Assembly (NCBI GenBank): GCA_026416375.1 | Contig: JAOAFI010000030.1 | Span: 1-50,922, forward strand | Direction of reading: 5' to 3' | Source of the DNA: Patescibacteria group bacterium | GTDB taxonomy: Bacteria > Patescibacteriota > Microgenomatia > UBA1406 > GWC2-37-13 | DNA length: 50,922 nucleotides | Shown: positions 16,586 through 25,482 of the stretch, in pieces | How positions within the stretch are numbered: position 1 is the stretch's first letter | How the letters are laid out: every line of letters begins with the position of its first letter | Notes under the pieces: generated by a model | Told to the model about the DNA's origin: nothing | Databases searched by the model: none | What the model saw: only the letters and a program-made list of their open reading frames with translations | Translations under genes and position numbers: made by a program

Positions 16586-16855
16586 ATGATTAAATTACCA
16601 GATAATAAACAAAAAATAATTGAAATGTTTGCTCAAAACAAAGGAGATACAGGTTCTCCTGAGGTTCAGATAGCTTTATTATCATATAAAATACAAAAAT
16701 TGGTAGAGCATCTTGAAGAAAATAAAAAAGATAATCATTCACGAAGAGGATTATTAAAAGTTATTGCTAAAAGAAGAAGAATTTTAAACTATCTTCAAAA
16801 ACTTGATGAAAAAAGATATAAAAGATTAATCAAGGAATTAGATCTTAAAAAATAA
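16586..16855 (+). CDS. rpsO: 30S ribosomal protein S15
   Basis: 89 residues, the exact family length. GDTGSPEVQIALLSYKI, the HSRRGLL block and the C-terminal RRRILNYL-to-RYKRLI stretch are diagnostic. S15 binds the central domain of 16S rRNA early in 30S assembly. It precedes pnp by 7 nt, the conserved rpsO-pnp pair of many bacteria, and has a strong promoter whose -10 lies 8 nt from the ATG. Confidence 0.98.
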   Translation: MIKLPDNKQKIIEMFAQNKGDTGSPEVQIALLSYKIQKLVEHLEENKKDNHSRRGLLKVIAKRRRILNYLQKLDEKRYKRLIKELDLKK

Positions 16856-16862
16856 TTTTTTT

Positions 16863-18950
16863 ATGAATATATTTGAAGACTCTCTTGAAATAAACGGTCA
16901 AAAATTAACTCTTCAATTTGGAAAACTAGCTCAAGCAGTTGATACATCTGTTTATGCTAAATTAGGCGATACTGCTGTTTTGGTGACAATAGCAGTTGGT
17001 CCTGAAAATTCAAACATTGATTATTTTCCTTTAACTGTTGAATATGTTGAAAAACTTTATGCTGGCGGATTAATAAAAGGATCCCGCTGGGTGAAAAGAG
17101 AAGGACGCCCATCAGATGAGGCTGTATTAACAGCTAGAGTTGTTGATAGATCAATAAGACCTCTTTTCCCAAAAACATACAAAAAACAAGTTCAAATTGT
17201 TGTTACTCTTTTATCTGTTGATGGAGTAAATGATCCGGCTGTTTTATCTTGTATTGCTACATCAGCTGCCTTATCAGTTTCTTCGATTCCTTGGAATGGA
17301 CCAATATCAACATTAAGAATAGGATATGTTAGTGTTAATAATAATGGTGAATCACAATTAATTTTGAATCCAACAGAAACAGAAGAAGAATTTTCAAGTC
17401 TTGATCTTTTGGTTTCTTCAACTAAAGAAAAAGTTTTAATGATTGAAACAAAAGCTAATATGATTGATGACAAAATAATTCAAGAAGGAATTGAAATGGC
17501 AAAAAAAGAAGGAATTAAAATAATTGATTTTATTGAAAAAATTACAAAAAAAATCGGTAAGAAAAAGGATGTTGTGCCAGATGAGCAGGATTATTCTGAA
17601 ATTATTAAATTAATTAAAGAAAAATATAAAAAAACTCTTGATCAAGCTTTAAAACAAGCAATAGAAACAGCTGGAAGTGAAGATAAAATGCTTCAAGAAA
17701 TAATTAATTCAATTTATGAAGATTTAGACAAAAAATATGATTTAAAACAAATTAATACAGCAATTACTAAATATAATTATGATCAAATTAGAAAAAATAT
17801 TTTAGAAAAAAAACAAAGACCAGATGGAAGAAAAATTGATGAAGTGAGAAAACTTTATGTTGAAGTTTCAGTTTTGCCTCGAACTCATGGTTCAGCTATT
17901 TTTCAGCGAGGGCAGACACAAATATTATCAATTACTACTCTTGGATCAACTACTTTAGAACAATTAATAGAAGGTCCAGAAGGAAAAGAAGCAAAAAGAT
18001 ATATTCATCATTATTCTGATGGACCATATTCTTACGGCCAGGTTGGTAAAATGATTGGTCCTTCAAGAAGGGCAATTGGCCATGGAGCTTTAGCTGAAAA
18101 AGCTATTGAACCGGTTTTGCCAAATCAAGAAGAATTTCCTTATGCAATAAGGGTAGTTTCTGAAATATTATCTGAAAATGGTTCTTCATCTATGGGAAGC
18201 GTTTGTGGTTCGTCATTATCATTAATGGATGCAGGTGTTCCTTTAAAAGAAGCAGTTGCTGGAGTTGCGATGGGATTAATGAGTAAATCTGATGATGAAT
18301 ATGTAATTCTAACAGATATTATTGGTCTTGAAGATTTTTCAGGAGAAATGGATTTTAAAATTGCTGGTACAAAAGATGGAATAACCGCTATTCAGCTTGA
18401 TGTTAAAAATAAAGGATTAACAAAGAAAATGATTGCTGATATTTTTTCTCAAGCAAAAAAAGCAAGATTGGAAATACTTGAGGCAATGAATAAAGTTATA
18501 AACAAGCCAAGAAAAGAAATATCTCGATATGCACCAAAAGTTGTTGTTTTAACTCCGCCTCTTGATAAAATTGGAGAAATTATTGGTCCGGGAGGAAAAA
18601 ACATCAGAGCATTAATTAGCAGAACTCAAACAGATATTAATGTTGATGATCAGGGCAGAGTAACAATAAGCGGTTTAGATAGAGATAAAGTAGATGAAGC
18701 AGTTGATTATATTAATAATATTACTCGTGTTATTCAAGTTGGAGAAGAATTTATGGGAGAGGTTAAAAGAATTTTGCAATTTGGTGCTTTTGTTGAGATT
18801 GCGCCGGGAAAAGAGGGATTAGTTCATGTTTCTAAAATGGGAAAAGGTTTTGTAAAAAATCCTTTTGATGTAGTGAAAATTGGACAAAAAATTCGTGTTC
18901 GGGTTTATGAAATTGATAATATGGGAAGAATAAATCTTCAAATGATATAA
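16863..18950 (+). CDS. pnp: Polyribonucleotide nucleotidyltransferase (PNPase)
   Basis: 695 residues, full length. The order is a first RNase PH domain (GSRWVKREGRPSDEAVLTAR near 78-97), an all-helical linker, a second catalytic RNase PH domain (RPDGRKIDEVR, later GLEDFSGEMDFKIAGTKDG), a KH domain (IGEIIGPGGKNIRAL) and an S1 domain (GEVKRILQFGAFVEIAPGKE). It degrades RNA 3'-5' by phosphorolysis and can run in reverse. It is co-transcribed with rpsO. The short tail after S1 is normal for a minimal PNPase. Confidence 0.98.
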   Translation: MNIFEDSLEINGQKLTLQFGKLAQAVDTSVYAKLGDTAVLVTIAVGPENSNIDYFPLTVEYVEKLYAGGLIKGSRWVKREGRPSDEAVLTARVVDRSIRPLFPKTYKKQVQIVVTLLSVDGVNDPAVLSCIATSAALSVSSIPWNGPISTLRIGYVSVNNNGESQLILNPTETEEEFSSLDLLVSSTKEKVLMIETKANMIDDKIIQEGIEMAKKEGIKIIDFIEKITKKIGKKKDVVPDEQDYSEIIKLIKEKYKKTLDQALKQAIETAGSEDKMLQEIINSIYEDLDKKYDLKQINTAITKYNYDQIRKNILEKKQRPDGRKIDEVRKLYVEVSVLPRTHGSAIFQRGQTQILSITTLGSTTLEQLIEGPEGKEAKRYIHHYSDGPYSYGQVGKMIGPSRRAIGHGALAEKAIEPVLPNQEEFPYAIRVVSEILSENGSSSMGSVCGSSLSLMDAGVPLKEAVAGVAMGLMSKSDDEYVILTDIIGLEDFSGEMDFKIAGTKDGITAIQLDVKNKGLTKKMIADIFSQAKKARLEILEAMNKVINKPRKEISRYAPKVVVLTPPLDKIGEIIGPGGKNIRALISRTQTDINVDDQGRVTISGLDRDKVDEAVDYINNITRVIQVGEEFMGEVKRILQFGAFVEIAPGKEGLVHVSKMGKGFVKNPFDVVKIGQKIRVRVYEIDNMGRINLQMI

Positions 18951-18976
18951 AAACTTTCTGTTTAATTTTGTTTAAG

Positions 18977-19005
18977 TTGATTTTTATTTTTTATCTCAGT
19001 AAAAT
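18977..19005 (+). promoter_or_regulatory. ftsK promoter, leaderless type
   Basis: TTGATT (18977-18982), 17 bp, TAAAAT (19000-19005), then 9 nt to the ftsK ATG at 19015. The 64-nt spacer after pnp holds no terminator-like hairpin. Confidence 0.6.
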
Positions 19006-19014
19006 CATCTATAT

Positions 19015-21177
19015 ATGTCAAGAAAAAAATCTTTAGTAAAAATTCCTTTTTTTAAATTTAAAATAAATAAGTTTACTATTTTTAATATTTTAGGGTTTTT
19101 TTTGATAGGATTATCTTTATTGATGTTTTTATCTTTTTCTAAAAGTTTTTCAAGCGAAAATTCAGGAAAATATCTTTTTTTTCTTAATAATTTTTTAAAA
19201 AAAGAGTTTGGTGGATTATCTATTTTTTTGCCATTAATAATTATTTTATTTTCAATTCATTTTTTTAACAGTAAAAAATTAAAATTCATAAAACCAAATA
19301 TTACTTTTGGATTATTGATGGTTTATATTTCTTTGCTTGGAGTTTTTAATTCAGGAGAAAAGGGAAAATTAATATTTGAAAATTTAGTTTTTTATTTTTC
19401 AAAGATTGGCGCTTTATTGATTTTATTTATCTCTTTTTTTATTGGTTTAGTTTTATTTTTTGATACTTCAATCGATGTTTTTTTGATATATATATATAAT
19501 TTATTAAAGTCAATAATTTTATTTTTTAAAACTTATTTATTTAAAAACAAAAAAGATAAGTTTTTATTAAACAATCTTAAAAAAAATGAACCTCAATTAA
19601 TTACAGATAAAAAGAACGAACAAAAACAAAAACAAGAAATTTTGCCAATATTTAATCAAAAACAACAAATTTCTTCATTTGTTTTTAACGAACAACAACA
19701 AGAAAAAAAAGATATTTATATTAAACCTTTATCATTATCTCAAAAAACATCAACATGGATTTATCCTCCATTATCTATTTTATCTGATATAAATAATAAT
19801 CAAGCTGACTATGGAGATGTTAATCGAAATGCTATGATAATTGAGCAAACTTTAGATAGTTTTGGAATAAGAGCTAAAGTTGAAGATGTAAATAAAGGAC
19901 CAACAGTTACCCAATATGCTATTGCAATCGCAATGGGAACTAAATTATCTAAAGTTACTGCTTTAGCTAATAATTTAGCTTTATCATTAGCCACTACAAC
20001 AGGACAAGTAAGAATTGAAGCTCCAATTCCTGGAAGATCTTTAGTTGGAATAGAAATACCAAATATTAAACCAGCCATTGTAACTCAAAAAGTAATTCTT
20101 TCTTCATCAATTTTTTCTTCAAACAATGATCCTCTTTTAGTTCCTTTAGGACTTGATGTTTCTGGAAATCCAATTGCTGATTCAATATCTCGAATGCCTC
20201 ATGTATTAATTGCTGGAGCAACTGGTTCAGGAAAGTCTGTTTTGCTTAATTCTTGGATTTGTTCATTTTTATTTAGAACAAGACCTGATCAATTAAGGCT
20301 TATTTTAGTTGATCCAAAAAGAGTTGAATTATCAGTTTATAATGATGTTCCTCATCTTTTAACTCCTGTAATTGTTGAAGCTGAAAAAATTATTTCTGCT
20401 TTAAAATGGACAGTAAACGAAATGGAGGCAAGATATAAATTATTTGCTCAATATGGAGTAAGAAACATTGAAAGTTATAATCAATTAAAAGATGTTGAAA
20501 AAAAACCTTATATAGTTTTTGTAATTGATGAATTGGCAGACTTGATGATTTTTGCTCCAGGAGAAGCAGAAGAATTAATCACTAGAATTGCTCAAATGGC
20601 TAGAGCAACAGGAATACATTTAGTTTTAGCTACCCAACGTCCTTCTGTTGATGTTATTACTGGTTTAATGAAAGCAAATATACCAACAAGAATTGCTTTT
20701 AATGTTTCTTCTATGATTGATTCAAGAGTAATAATTGATAGTCCTGGAGCAGAAAAGCTTTTAGGTAAAGGAGATATGCTTTATCTTCCGCCTGATAAAG
20801 CAAAACCAATCAGAATCCAAGGTCCATTCATAACAGAAAAAGATGTTCATAATTTAGTTAAGTTTTTAAAAGCTCAGGTTCCTGAAGTTCATTATACTGA
20901 GGAGGTCACAGAACAGCCTGTGACTTTAAAATCAAGCAGTGGTACAATTTCTATTAATGGAGGAGATAAAGATCCTCTTTTTAATCAAGCACTTGAAATC
21001 ATTATGCAACAAGACAAAGCATCTGCATCTCTTCTTCAAAGAAGACTTTCAATTGGTTATGCCAGAGCGGCTAGAATTTTAGATCAAATGGAAGCAGAAG
21101 GATATGTTGGTCCAGCTGAGGGTTCAAAGCCAAGAGACGTGATAAAAAGACAGGTTGAAAATAAAGAAAATCATTAA
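19015..21177 (+). CDS. ftsK: DNA translocase FtsK/SpoIIIE
   Basis: 720 residues. About four membrane helices fall in 1-160, then a short Gln/Lys-rich linker (about 190-235) that replaces the very long linker of E. coli FtsK. The alpha/beta motor follows, with Walker A GATGSGKS (401-408), Walker B FVIDELADLM near 510 and the ATQRPSVDVITG block. The C-terminal gamma winged helix (about 650-712, including SLLQRRLSIGYARAARI) reads polar DNA guide sequences. It pumps chromosome ends through the closing septum. It is probably a single-gene unit followed by a repeat-filled 375-nt spacer. Confidence 0.97.
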   Translation: MSRKKSLVKIPFFKFKINKFTIFNILGFFLIGLSLLMFLSFSKSFSSENSGKYLFFLNNFLKKEFGGLSIFLPLIIILFSIHFFNSKKLKFIKPNITFGLLMVYISLLGVFNSGEKGKLIFENLVFYFSKIGALLILFISFFIGLVLFFDTSIDVFLIYIYNLLKSIILFFKTYLFKNKKDKFLLNNLKKNEPQLITDKKNEQKQKQEILPIFNQKQQISSFVFNEQQQEKKDIYIKPLSLSQKTSTWIYPPLSILSDINNNQADYGDVNRNAMIIEQTLDSFGIRAKVEDVNKGPTVTQYAIAIAMGTKLSKVTALANNLALSLATTTGQVRIEAPIPGRSLVGIEIPNIKPAIVTQKVILSSSIFSSNNDPLLVPLGLDVSGNPIADSISRMPHVLIAGATGSGKSVLLNSWICSFLFRTRPDQLRLILVDPKRVELSVYNDVPHLLTPVIVEAEKIISALKWTVNEMEARYKLFAQYGVRNIESYNQLKDVEKKPYIVFVIDELADLMIFAPGEAEELITRIAQMARATGIHLVLATQRPSVDVITGLMKANIPTRIAFNVSSMIDSRVIIDSPGAEKLLGKGDMLYLPPDKAKPIRIQGPFITEKDVHNLVKFLKAQVPEVHYTEEVTEQPVTLKSSSGTISINGGDKDPLFNQALEIIMQQDKASASLLQRRLSIGYARAARILDQMEAEGYVGPAEGSKPRDVIKRQVENKENH

Positions 21178-21552
21178 AAATAACTCAAAACTCAAAAGTC
21201 AAAACTCAAAACTAAAAACAATAAAACCCGCTAAATTCTCTACTAAACTCATAAAATAAATAATAGACTTGGAAAACTAATTTTTAATAAATTAATTTTT
21301 ATTCAATAATTAATAATTTAATAAATTAATAAAAAAATATTTAATTATTATTAAATATCAAAAAAACTAAAAAATCTTTAATCTTTAATATTTTTTTAAT
21401 ATATTTATCCTTTTATCATTTAATTTCAACTCGCTAAATTTTTTAAACTCGCAAAACTAATTTAATAAGAAAAATAAAAAAAGATCCTGGAACAAGTTCA
21501 GGATGACACAAATGTTAAATGTTAGACGTTAGAAGTTAGTTATTAGTTGTTT
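21178..21552 (-). repeat. Composite intergenic repeat, copy B (reverse orientation)
   Basis: This 375-nt spacer between convergent ftsK and mltG holds no gene. Read on the plus strand it contains a CTCAAAACTCAAAAGTC array (21184-21212), AAACCCGCTAAATT and CTACTAAACTC (21224-21250), an A+T-only middle, a second CTCGCTAAATTT/AAACTCGC block (21430-21452), a hairpin (21484-21504) and a GTTAGACGTTAGAAGTTAG array (21513-21550). This is the reverse complement of the module order in copies A and C. Confidence 0.65.
21484..21508. repeat. Hairpin of the GGATGACA type, copy 3
   Basis: ATCCT-G-GAAC-AA-GTTC-AGGAT forms a 9-bp stem with one bulged G, followed by GACA. It lies between convergent genes and could limit read-through, but it lacks a clean U-run on either strand. 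Confidence 0.6.
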
Positions 21553-22518
21553 TTATCTCAAATATTTTTCAATATTTTCTTCATGTTCTTTAAGAGTGGT
21601 GGCGTAGTGCATATTTTTGCCTTGACTATCTGAAATATAATACCAATATGGTGTATTTATATCAGCATTAGCAACTGCTTCAATTGAAATTATTCCAGGA
21701 TTACAGATAGGTGTTGGTGGTAATCCTTTGTTGATATAAGTATTATAATCTGAATTTATTTTTAAATCATCATAAGTTAAATATTTTTTCCACCAAGTTT
21801 TTTCGTTTATTTGATATCCTAAAGCATATTGAATTGTTGCATCAACTTGAAGTGGCCAATTATTTTTTAATCTTTTTAAAAGAATTGAAGCAACAATTTG
21901 TTTATCTCTTGATTTTTTAGCTTCTTTTTCAACAATAGATGCTAGAATAATTAATTCTTTTTCTGTTAATCCTTTTTTTTGAGCTTTTTTTATTATTTCT
22001 TGATTAACTTTATTTTTATAATTATTTTTTAATATTTTAATTATTATGTCAACATTAGCATTTTTTGGAATAAGATAAGTATCTGGAAACATGTATCCTT
22101 CTTGAGCTTTTTTTATAAATTCAATTTCTTCAATGTCAAATTTTTTGCTTAAAACTTTTGCCATTTCCTCAACTCTTGTTCCTTCAATTAAAGTTACCCA
22201 TATATCAAGAGTACCATGAGTTAGATTTTCAGCTATTTGATAAGCGTTCATTGAAGCAGATAATCTAAAATCACCTGCTTGAATTTTTTTTTCAATACCA
22301 AGTTGTTTTACTATCAAATAAAAAATGATTTTGCTTCTTATTAATTCTTCTTTAGCTAAATTATCAATTATTTTTTGAAGAGGTTGTCCTGGTAGAATAA
22401 CAAAGATTTTTGTTTTTGTACTATTTTTATTAACAGGCAATGAGCCTTGTTTATAAAAAATATAAAAAAATATAATAATTAAGAAAAATATTAAGAAAAT
22501 TAAATTAATTTTTTTCAT
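21553..22518 (-). CDS. mltG: Endolytic peptidoglycan transglycosylase MltG (YceG)
   Basis: 321 residues. One N-terminal membrane helix (about 4-22) and a LysM-like/linker region (about 35-110) precede the YceG catalytic domain. That domain contains IEGTRVEEMA, GYMFPDTYLI (141-150), SIVEKEA (194-200, with the catalytic Glu) and VDATIQYALG. MltG cuts nascent glycan strands inside the chain and is thought to set glycan length next to the SEDS/PBP synthases. It overlaps the upstream phosphorylase by an ATGA, forming a murJ-phosphorylase-mltG operon. Confidence 0.95.
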   Translation of the reverse strand: MKKINLIFLIFFLIIIFFYIFYKQGSLPVNKNSTKTKIFVILPGQPLQKIIDNLAKEELIRSKIIFYLIVKQLGIEKKIQAGDFRLSASMNAYQIAENLTHGTLDIWVTLIEGTRVEEMAKVLSKKFDIEEIEFIKKAQEGYMFPDTYLIPKNANVDIIIKILKNNYKNKVNQEIIKKAQKKGLTEKELIILASIVEKEAKKSRDKQIVASILLKRLKNNWPLQVDATIQYALGYQINEKTWWKKYLTYDDLKINSDYNTYINKGLPPTPICNPGIISIEAVANADINTPYWYYISDSQGKNMHYATTLKEHEENIEKYLR

Positions 22519-23783
22519 TTTTCAATATTAAAAATTGGTAAATTTTTTAAAGTTATTTCTGCTTCTTTTAATCTATATTTATTGCTTGAATAAAAAATCA
22601 TTATTGGTTCATTTTTTTCTATATTATGATCTAATTTTTTTAATAAATAAATTCCTGCTTTTTTGTCTTTTGGTGATCCTAATAATTTTGCTATTGTATT
22701 TAAATTATAATTATTTATATCTTTTATTCTGCCTGATATAGAAGAAATAATTTCTTTTTTAAATTCTGCAAGTTTTAAATTTTCCCAGGAAATATTTTTA
22801 TCTCCTTTTTGAGCATTAACTATTTCTCTAAATTTTTTTAATGCCTGTCCTGATTTAAGAATTTTTAATGCTTCTTCCTCTCCATTAATATTTTTTAGTC
22901 CTTTTTCTTTAAAACAAATATCAAGAAGCATACCGGCAAGTCTTAAAGCTTTTGCTTCTAGTCTTAAAGGTCTATCTTTATGTTGTTCTAATACATATAA
23001 AACATCTCTTGCTTCAAGAATTGGCCCTATTCCTTTACCTGCTGGTTCAAGCATTTCATTAATATCAATGACAGTTTTTATACCAAATTTTTTTGCTAAA
23101 TTTTCAAATTTATCAGCAACTTTTTTTGCATCAGAAAAATGACGTATTTTAGCAGTTTTTCCAATAGGTAGATCAAGAGCTAAATGAGTAGTACCAGCAG
23201 CTATTTTTTTAGCCATAACTGAAATAATTATTTTGTCAAATGATTCAAAAGATAAAGGTTCTTCAACTCTTATTATTACATCATCAGCTGGAGCAATTCC
23301 TAATTTTCCATTCCATGCTATACATCCTCCAATTTCATTGACTATTTTTTCAATTTCTTTTGGGGAAAATTCAACAGAAGCAATTGACTCCATAACATCA
23401 GCGGTTCCAGCCGGAGTAGTGATGGCTCGAGAAGAAATTTTTGGAATTTTAAAACCAGCTGAAGCAATAATTGGGACAATTATCATAGTTGTTCTAGTTC
23501 CGGCAATTCCGCCAACACTATGTTTATCAGCTACAATTCCTTTAAATTTTAATTTATTGCCAGTCTCAACCATTGCTTTTGTAAAATAATAAAGTTCTTC
23601 AGATGAATATCCTTCTTTAAAAGAAGATGCAACAAAATAAGTAGTTAATATATCGCTTAAATTTTCTTTAGCAATTTCATCCATTATAGTATATATTTCT
23701 TTATAAGTTAATTTTTTTCCTAAAAGTTTTTTTTGAATTGCTTTGATAGCGATTATTTTTTTTGTGTCCTTATGTTTATTCAT
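22515..23783 (-). CDS. deoA: AMP phosphorylase-like (archaeal-type thymidine phosphorylase family)
   Basis: 422 residues of the nucleoside phosphorylase II family. KHSVGG (87-92), TTMIIVPIIASAGFKIPK and SSRAITTPAGTADVMES (117-133) match the archaeal AMP phosphorylase version rather than the E. coli thymidine phosphorylase version (KHSTGG, GHTGGTLDKLE). The family phosphorolyses NMPs to ribose-1,5-bisphosphate plus base and, with an isomerase and RuBisCO, forms the AMP pathway. The roughly 80-residue N-terminal domain of archaeal AMP phosphorylases is absent, so a plain pyrimidine phosphorylase is possible. No RuBisCO or isomerase gene is in the window. It overlaps murJ by 8 bp and mltG by an ATGA. 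Confidence 0.85.
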   Translation of the reverse strand: MNKHKDTKKIIAIKAIQKKLLGKKLTYKEIYTIMDEIAKENLSDILTTYFVASSFKEGYSSEELYYFTKAMVETGNKLKFKGIVADKHSVGGIAGTRTTMIIVPIIASAGFKIPKISSRAITTPAGTADVMESIASVEFSPKEIEKIVNEIGGCIAWNGKLGIAPADDVIIRVEEPLSFESFDKIIISVMAKKIAAGTTHLALDLPIGKTAKIRHFSDAKKVADKFENLAKKFGIKTVIDINEMLEPAGKGIGPILEARDVLYVLEQHKDRPLRLEAKALRLAGMLLDICFKEKGLKNINGEEEALKILKSGQALKKFREIVNAQKGDKNISWENLKLAEFKKEIISSISGRIKDINNYNLNTIAKLLGSPKDKKAGIYLLKKLDHNIEKNEPIMIFYSSNKYRLKEAEITLKNLPIFNIEK

Positions 23784-25404
23784 ATTGATTATATAATTCT
23801 ATAATTTTTTTTTGATATTCTTTTACTTTTAATAATATTTTAACAATTAAATATATTTCTTTCACATTAATAATCCAACAAATAAATAAATATAAAACAA
23901 AAAATATAAAAAAAGTAATTATTAAAAGAAAAAAAACGTTTATAGAAAATGAAGTATTGAATATTAATCCGTCTAAAAATCTCATTAAAAAGTAGGCGAT
24001 AAAAGCAGAAATAAGAGAACTAATAAAAATTTTAAAAATCGAATAAAAAATATTTTTTATATCAAAACAATTTAATTTTTTATTTAAAATAAAAAATAGA
24101 ATACTACTATTTAAAAATATAGAAAAAGAAAAAGAAATAGCTAAAGCATAAACTGGTAATTTAAAATAAAAAACAAATAAAAAACTTAAAATAATATTAG
24201 AAAAAATAGCAATAAGACTTATTAAAAAAGGAGTTTTGCTGTCAATCATCGCATAAAAACTTCTAGTTAGAAGATAATATATAGAATGAAACGGTAATCC
24301 TAAAGAAAAAAAAGAAAGAGTTATGGCGGTATCGTTAGTTGCTTGCCAATCAAATTTTTGACCGCCAAAAAAAACTCTTACTAATGGAGTTCTAGCAAAA
24401 ATAAAAAAAACAGCAATAGGAATAATAATAAAAAAAATATTTAAAATTGATTGAGTAATAATATTTTTGAATTCGTTAATTTTTTTTTCTTTATAAACTT
24501 CAGTTAGATAAGGAAGCGAAGCTTGACCTAAAGCAATACCGATAACTGAAACAGGTAAAAGCTGAAGATGTTGAGCAAAATAAAATATAGTATATGATCC
24601 TGATTTAAGTAATGATGCTAAAATTAAATCGATTGTTGCATCAATTTGAGCAGTAATAACGGTTAGAGTTCGAGGAATTATTATTTTAAAAAAATCAATT
24701 AATGCTTTAGTTTTTTTAATAATTAATTGATATTTGAAGTCAGTATATTTTATAATTGGTATTTGAATTAAAAGCATAATAAAACTACCAAAAACTACTC
24801 CAAAAATTGGCGCTAAAAGATTGAGTTGATTATGTAAAAATAATGTAAAAATAATAATACTTAAGTTATATAAAACAGGCGCTAATCCTGAAAGAAAAAA
24901 AATTTTGTTTGCTTGTCCAATTCCGGTTAATATGCTTCCAACAATAAAAAAAGGAAGTTGTCCAATAAGAAGAATCCGCGAAAACAAAATAACTGTTTGA
25001 ATTTTTTCTTGAGAAAAACCAGGAGTAATAAAAGTAATAATTGGTTTTAAAAAAAGATTAATAATAAAGATAAATATTGTCAAAACAAGGAAAATAATAT
25101 TAATAATTGAAGAAATGTTTATTTTTAATTCTTCTTTATTATTTTTATAATTAAGGTAAATAGGAATAAAAGAAGTGGTTAAGGCACCAGTTATTAGAAT
25201 TTCAAAGATTAAATCTGGAATTTTAAAACTAGCAAAAAAAAGATCAAGTTGTTCTTTGGAAAAATAAGTAGCTAAAATTCTGTATCTTAAAAAGCCGGAT
25301 ATTGAGGTCAAGATAATCATTGATGAAATAATTAAAGCTGAAGAAAAAATACTTGTTTGTTTAGCAAAAATAAAATCAGAGGTTTTTTTAAAAAACTTAT
25401 TCAT
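23776..25404 (-). CDS. murJ: Lipid II flippase MurJ (MviN)
   Basis: 542 residues with about 14 membrane helices, in the MATE/MOP fold. SGFLRYRILATYFS near 35-49, DLFFASFKIPDLIFE, GIALGQASLPYL and a late FYAMIDSKTPF block are MurJ landmarks. It flips lipid II from the cytoplasmic to the outer face of the membrane. It heads the minus-strand operon with the phosphorylase and mltG, and is divergent from mraZ with 62 nt between starts. A TATAAT lies 6 nt before its ATG. Confidence 0.96.
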   Translation of the reverse strand: MNKFFKKTSDFIFAKQTSIFSSALIISSMIILTSISGFLRYRILATYFSKEQLDLFFASFKIPDLIFEILITGALTTSFIPIYLNYKNNKEELKINISSIINIIFLVLTIFIFIINLFLKPIITFITPGFSQEKIQTVILFSRILLIGQLPFFIVGSILTGIGQANKIFFLSGLAPVLYNLSIIIFTLFLHNQLNLLAPIFGVVFGSFIMLLIQIPIIKYTDFKYQLIIKKTKALIDFFKIIIPRTLTVITAQIDATIDLILASLLKSGSYTIFYFAQHLQLLPVSVIGIALGQASLPYLTEVYKEKKINEFKNIITQSILNIFFIIIPIAVFFIFARTPLVRVFFGGQKFDWQATNDTAITLSFFSLGLPFHSIYYLLTRSFYAMIDSKTPFLISLIAIFSNIILSFLFVFYFKLPVYALAISFSFSIFLNSSILFFILNKKLNCFDIKNIFYSIFKIFISSLISAFIAYFLMRFLDGLIFNTSFSINVFFLLIITFFIFFVLYLFICWIINVKEIYLIVKILLKVKEYQKKIIELYNQYE

Positions 25405-25410
25405 AGACTT

Positions 25411-25416
25411 ATTATA
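25411..25416 (-). promoter_or_regulatory. murJ -10 box close to the start
   Basis: TATAAT on the minus strand, 6 nt before the murJ ATG. The only -35-like hexamer (TTGTCA, 14 bp upstream) overlaps the mraZ -35 on the other strand, so the two promoters may compete. Confidence 0.4.
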
Positions 25417-25429
25417 ACTGATTTTCTTC

Positions 25430-25458
25430 TTGACAATTTGATTTTTTTGGTGAATAAT
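25430..25458 (+). promoter_or_regulatory. mraZ (dcw) promoter, leaderless type
   Basis: Perfect -35 TTGACA (25430-25435), 17 bp, -10 AATAAT (25453-25458), then 8 nt to the mraZ ATG at 25467. This is the best -35 in the window and heads the long dcw cluster. Confidence 0.7.
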
Positions 25459-25482
25459 GGTTTTATATGGTGTTTTTTGGTG
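25448..25482 (+). promoter_or_regulatory. Putative MraZ operator: four TGGTK boxes, 10-bp period
   Basis: TGGTG (25448), TGGTT (25458), TGGTG (25468) and TGGTG (25478) start exactly 10 bp apart, one helical turn. They run from the -10 box across the start codon. In E. coli, MraZ represses its own operon by binding short TGGG-type direct repeats with 5-nt spacers, the same geometry. The last two boxes also encode part of the FGEY N-terminus. Confidence 0.55.

Noticed and set aside
16153-21504. The three GC hairpins as classical rho-independent terminators
   Set aside because: None is followed by a clean U-run on the relevant strand, and all share a GACA tail, which fits a dispersed element better.
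23233-23589. 118-codon plus-strand frame opposite the AMP-phosphorylase-like gene
   Set aside because: It is antisense to conserved catalytic blocks and shows no motif, promoter or start context of its own.
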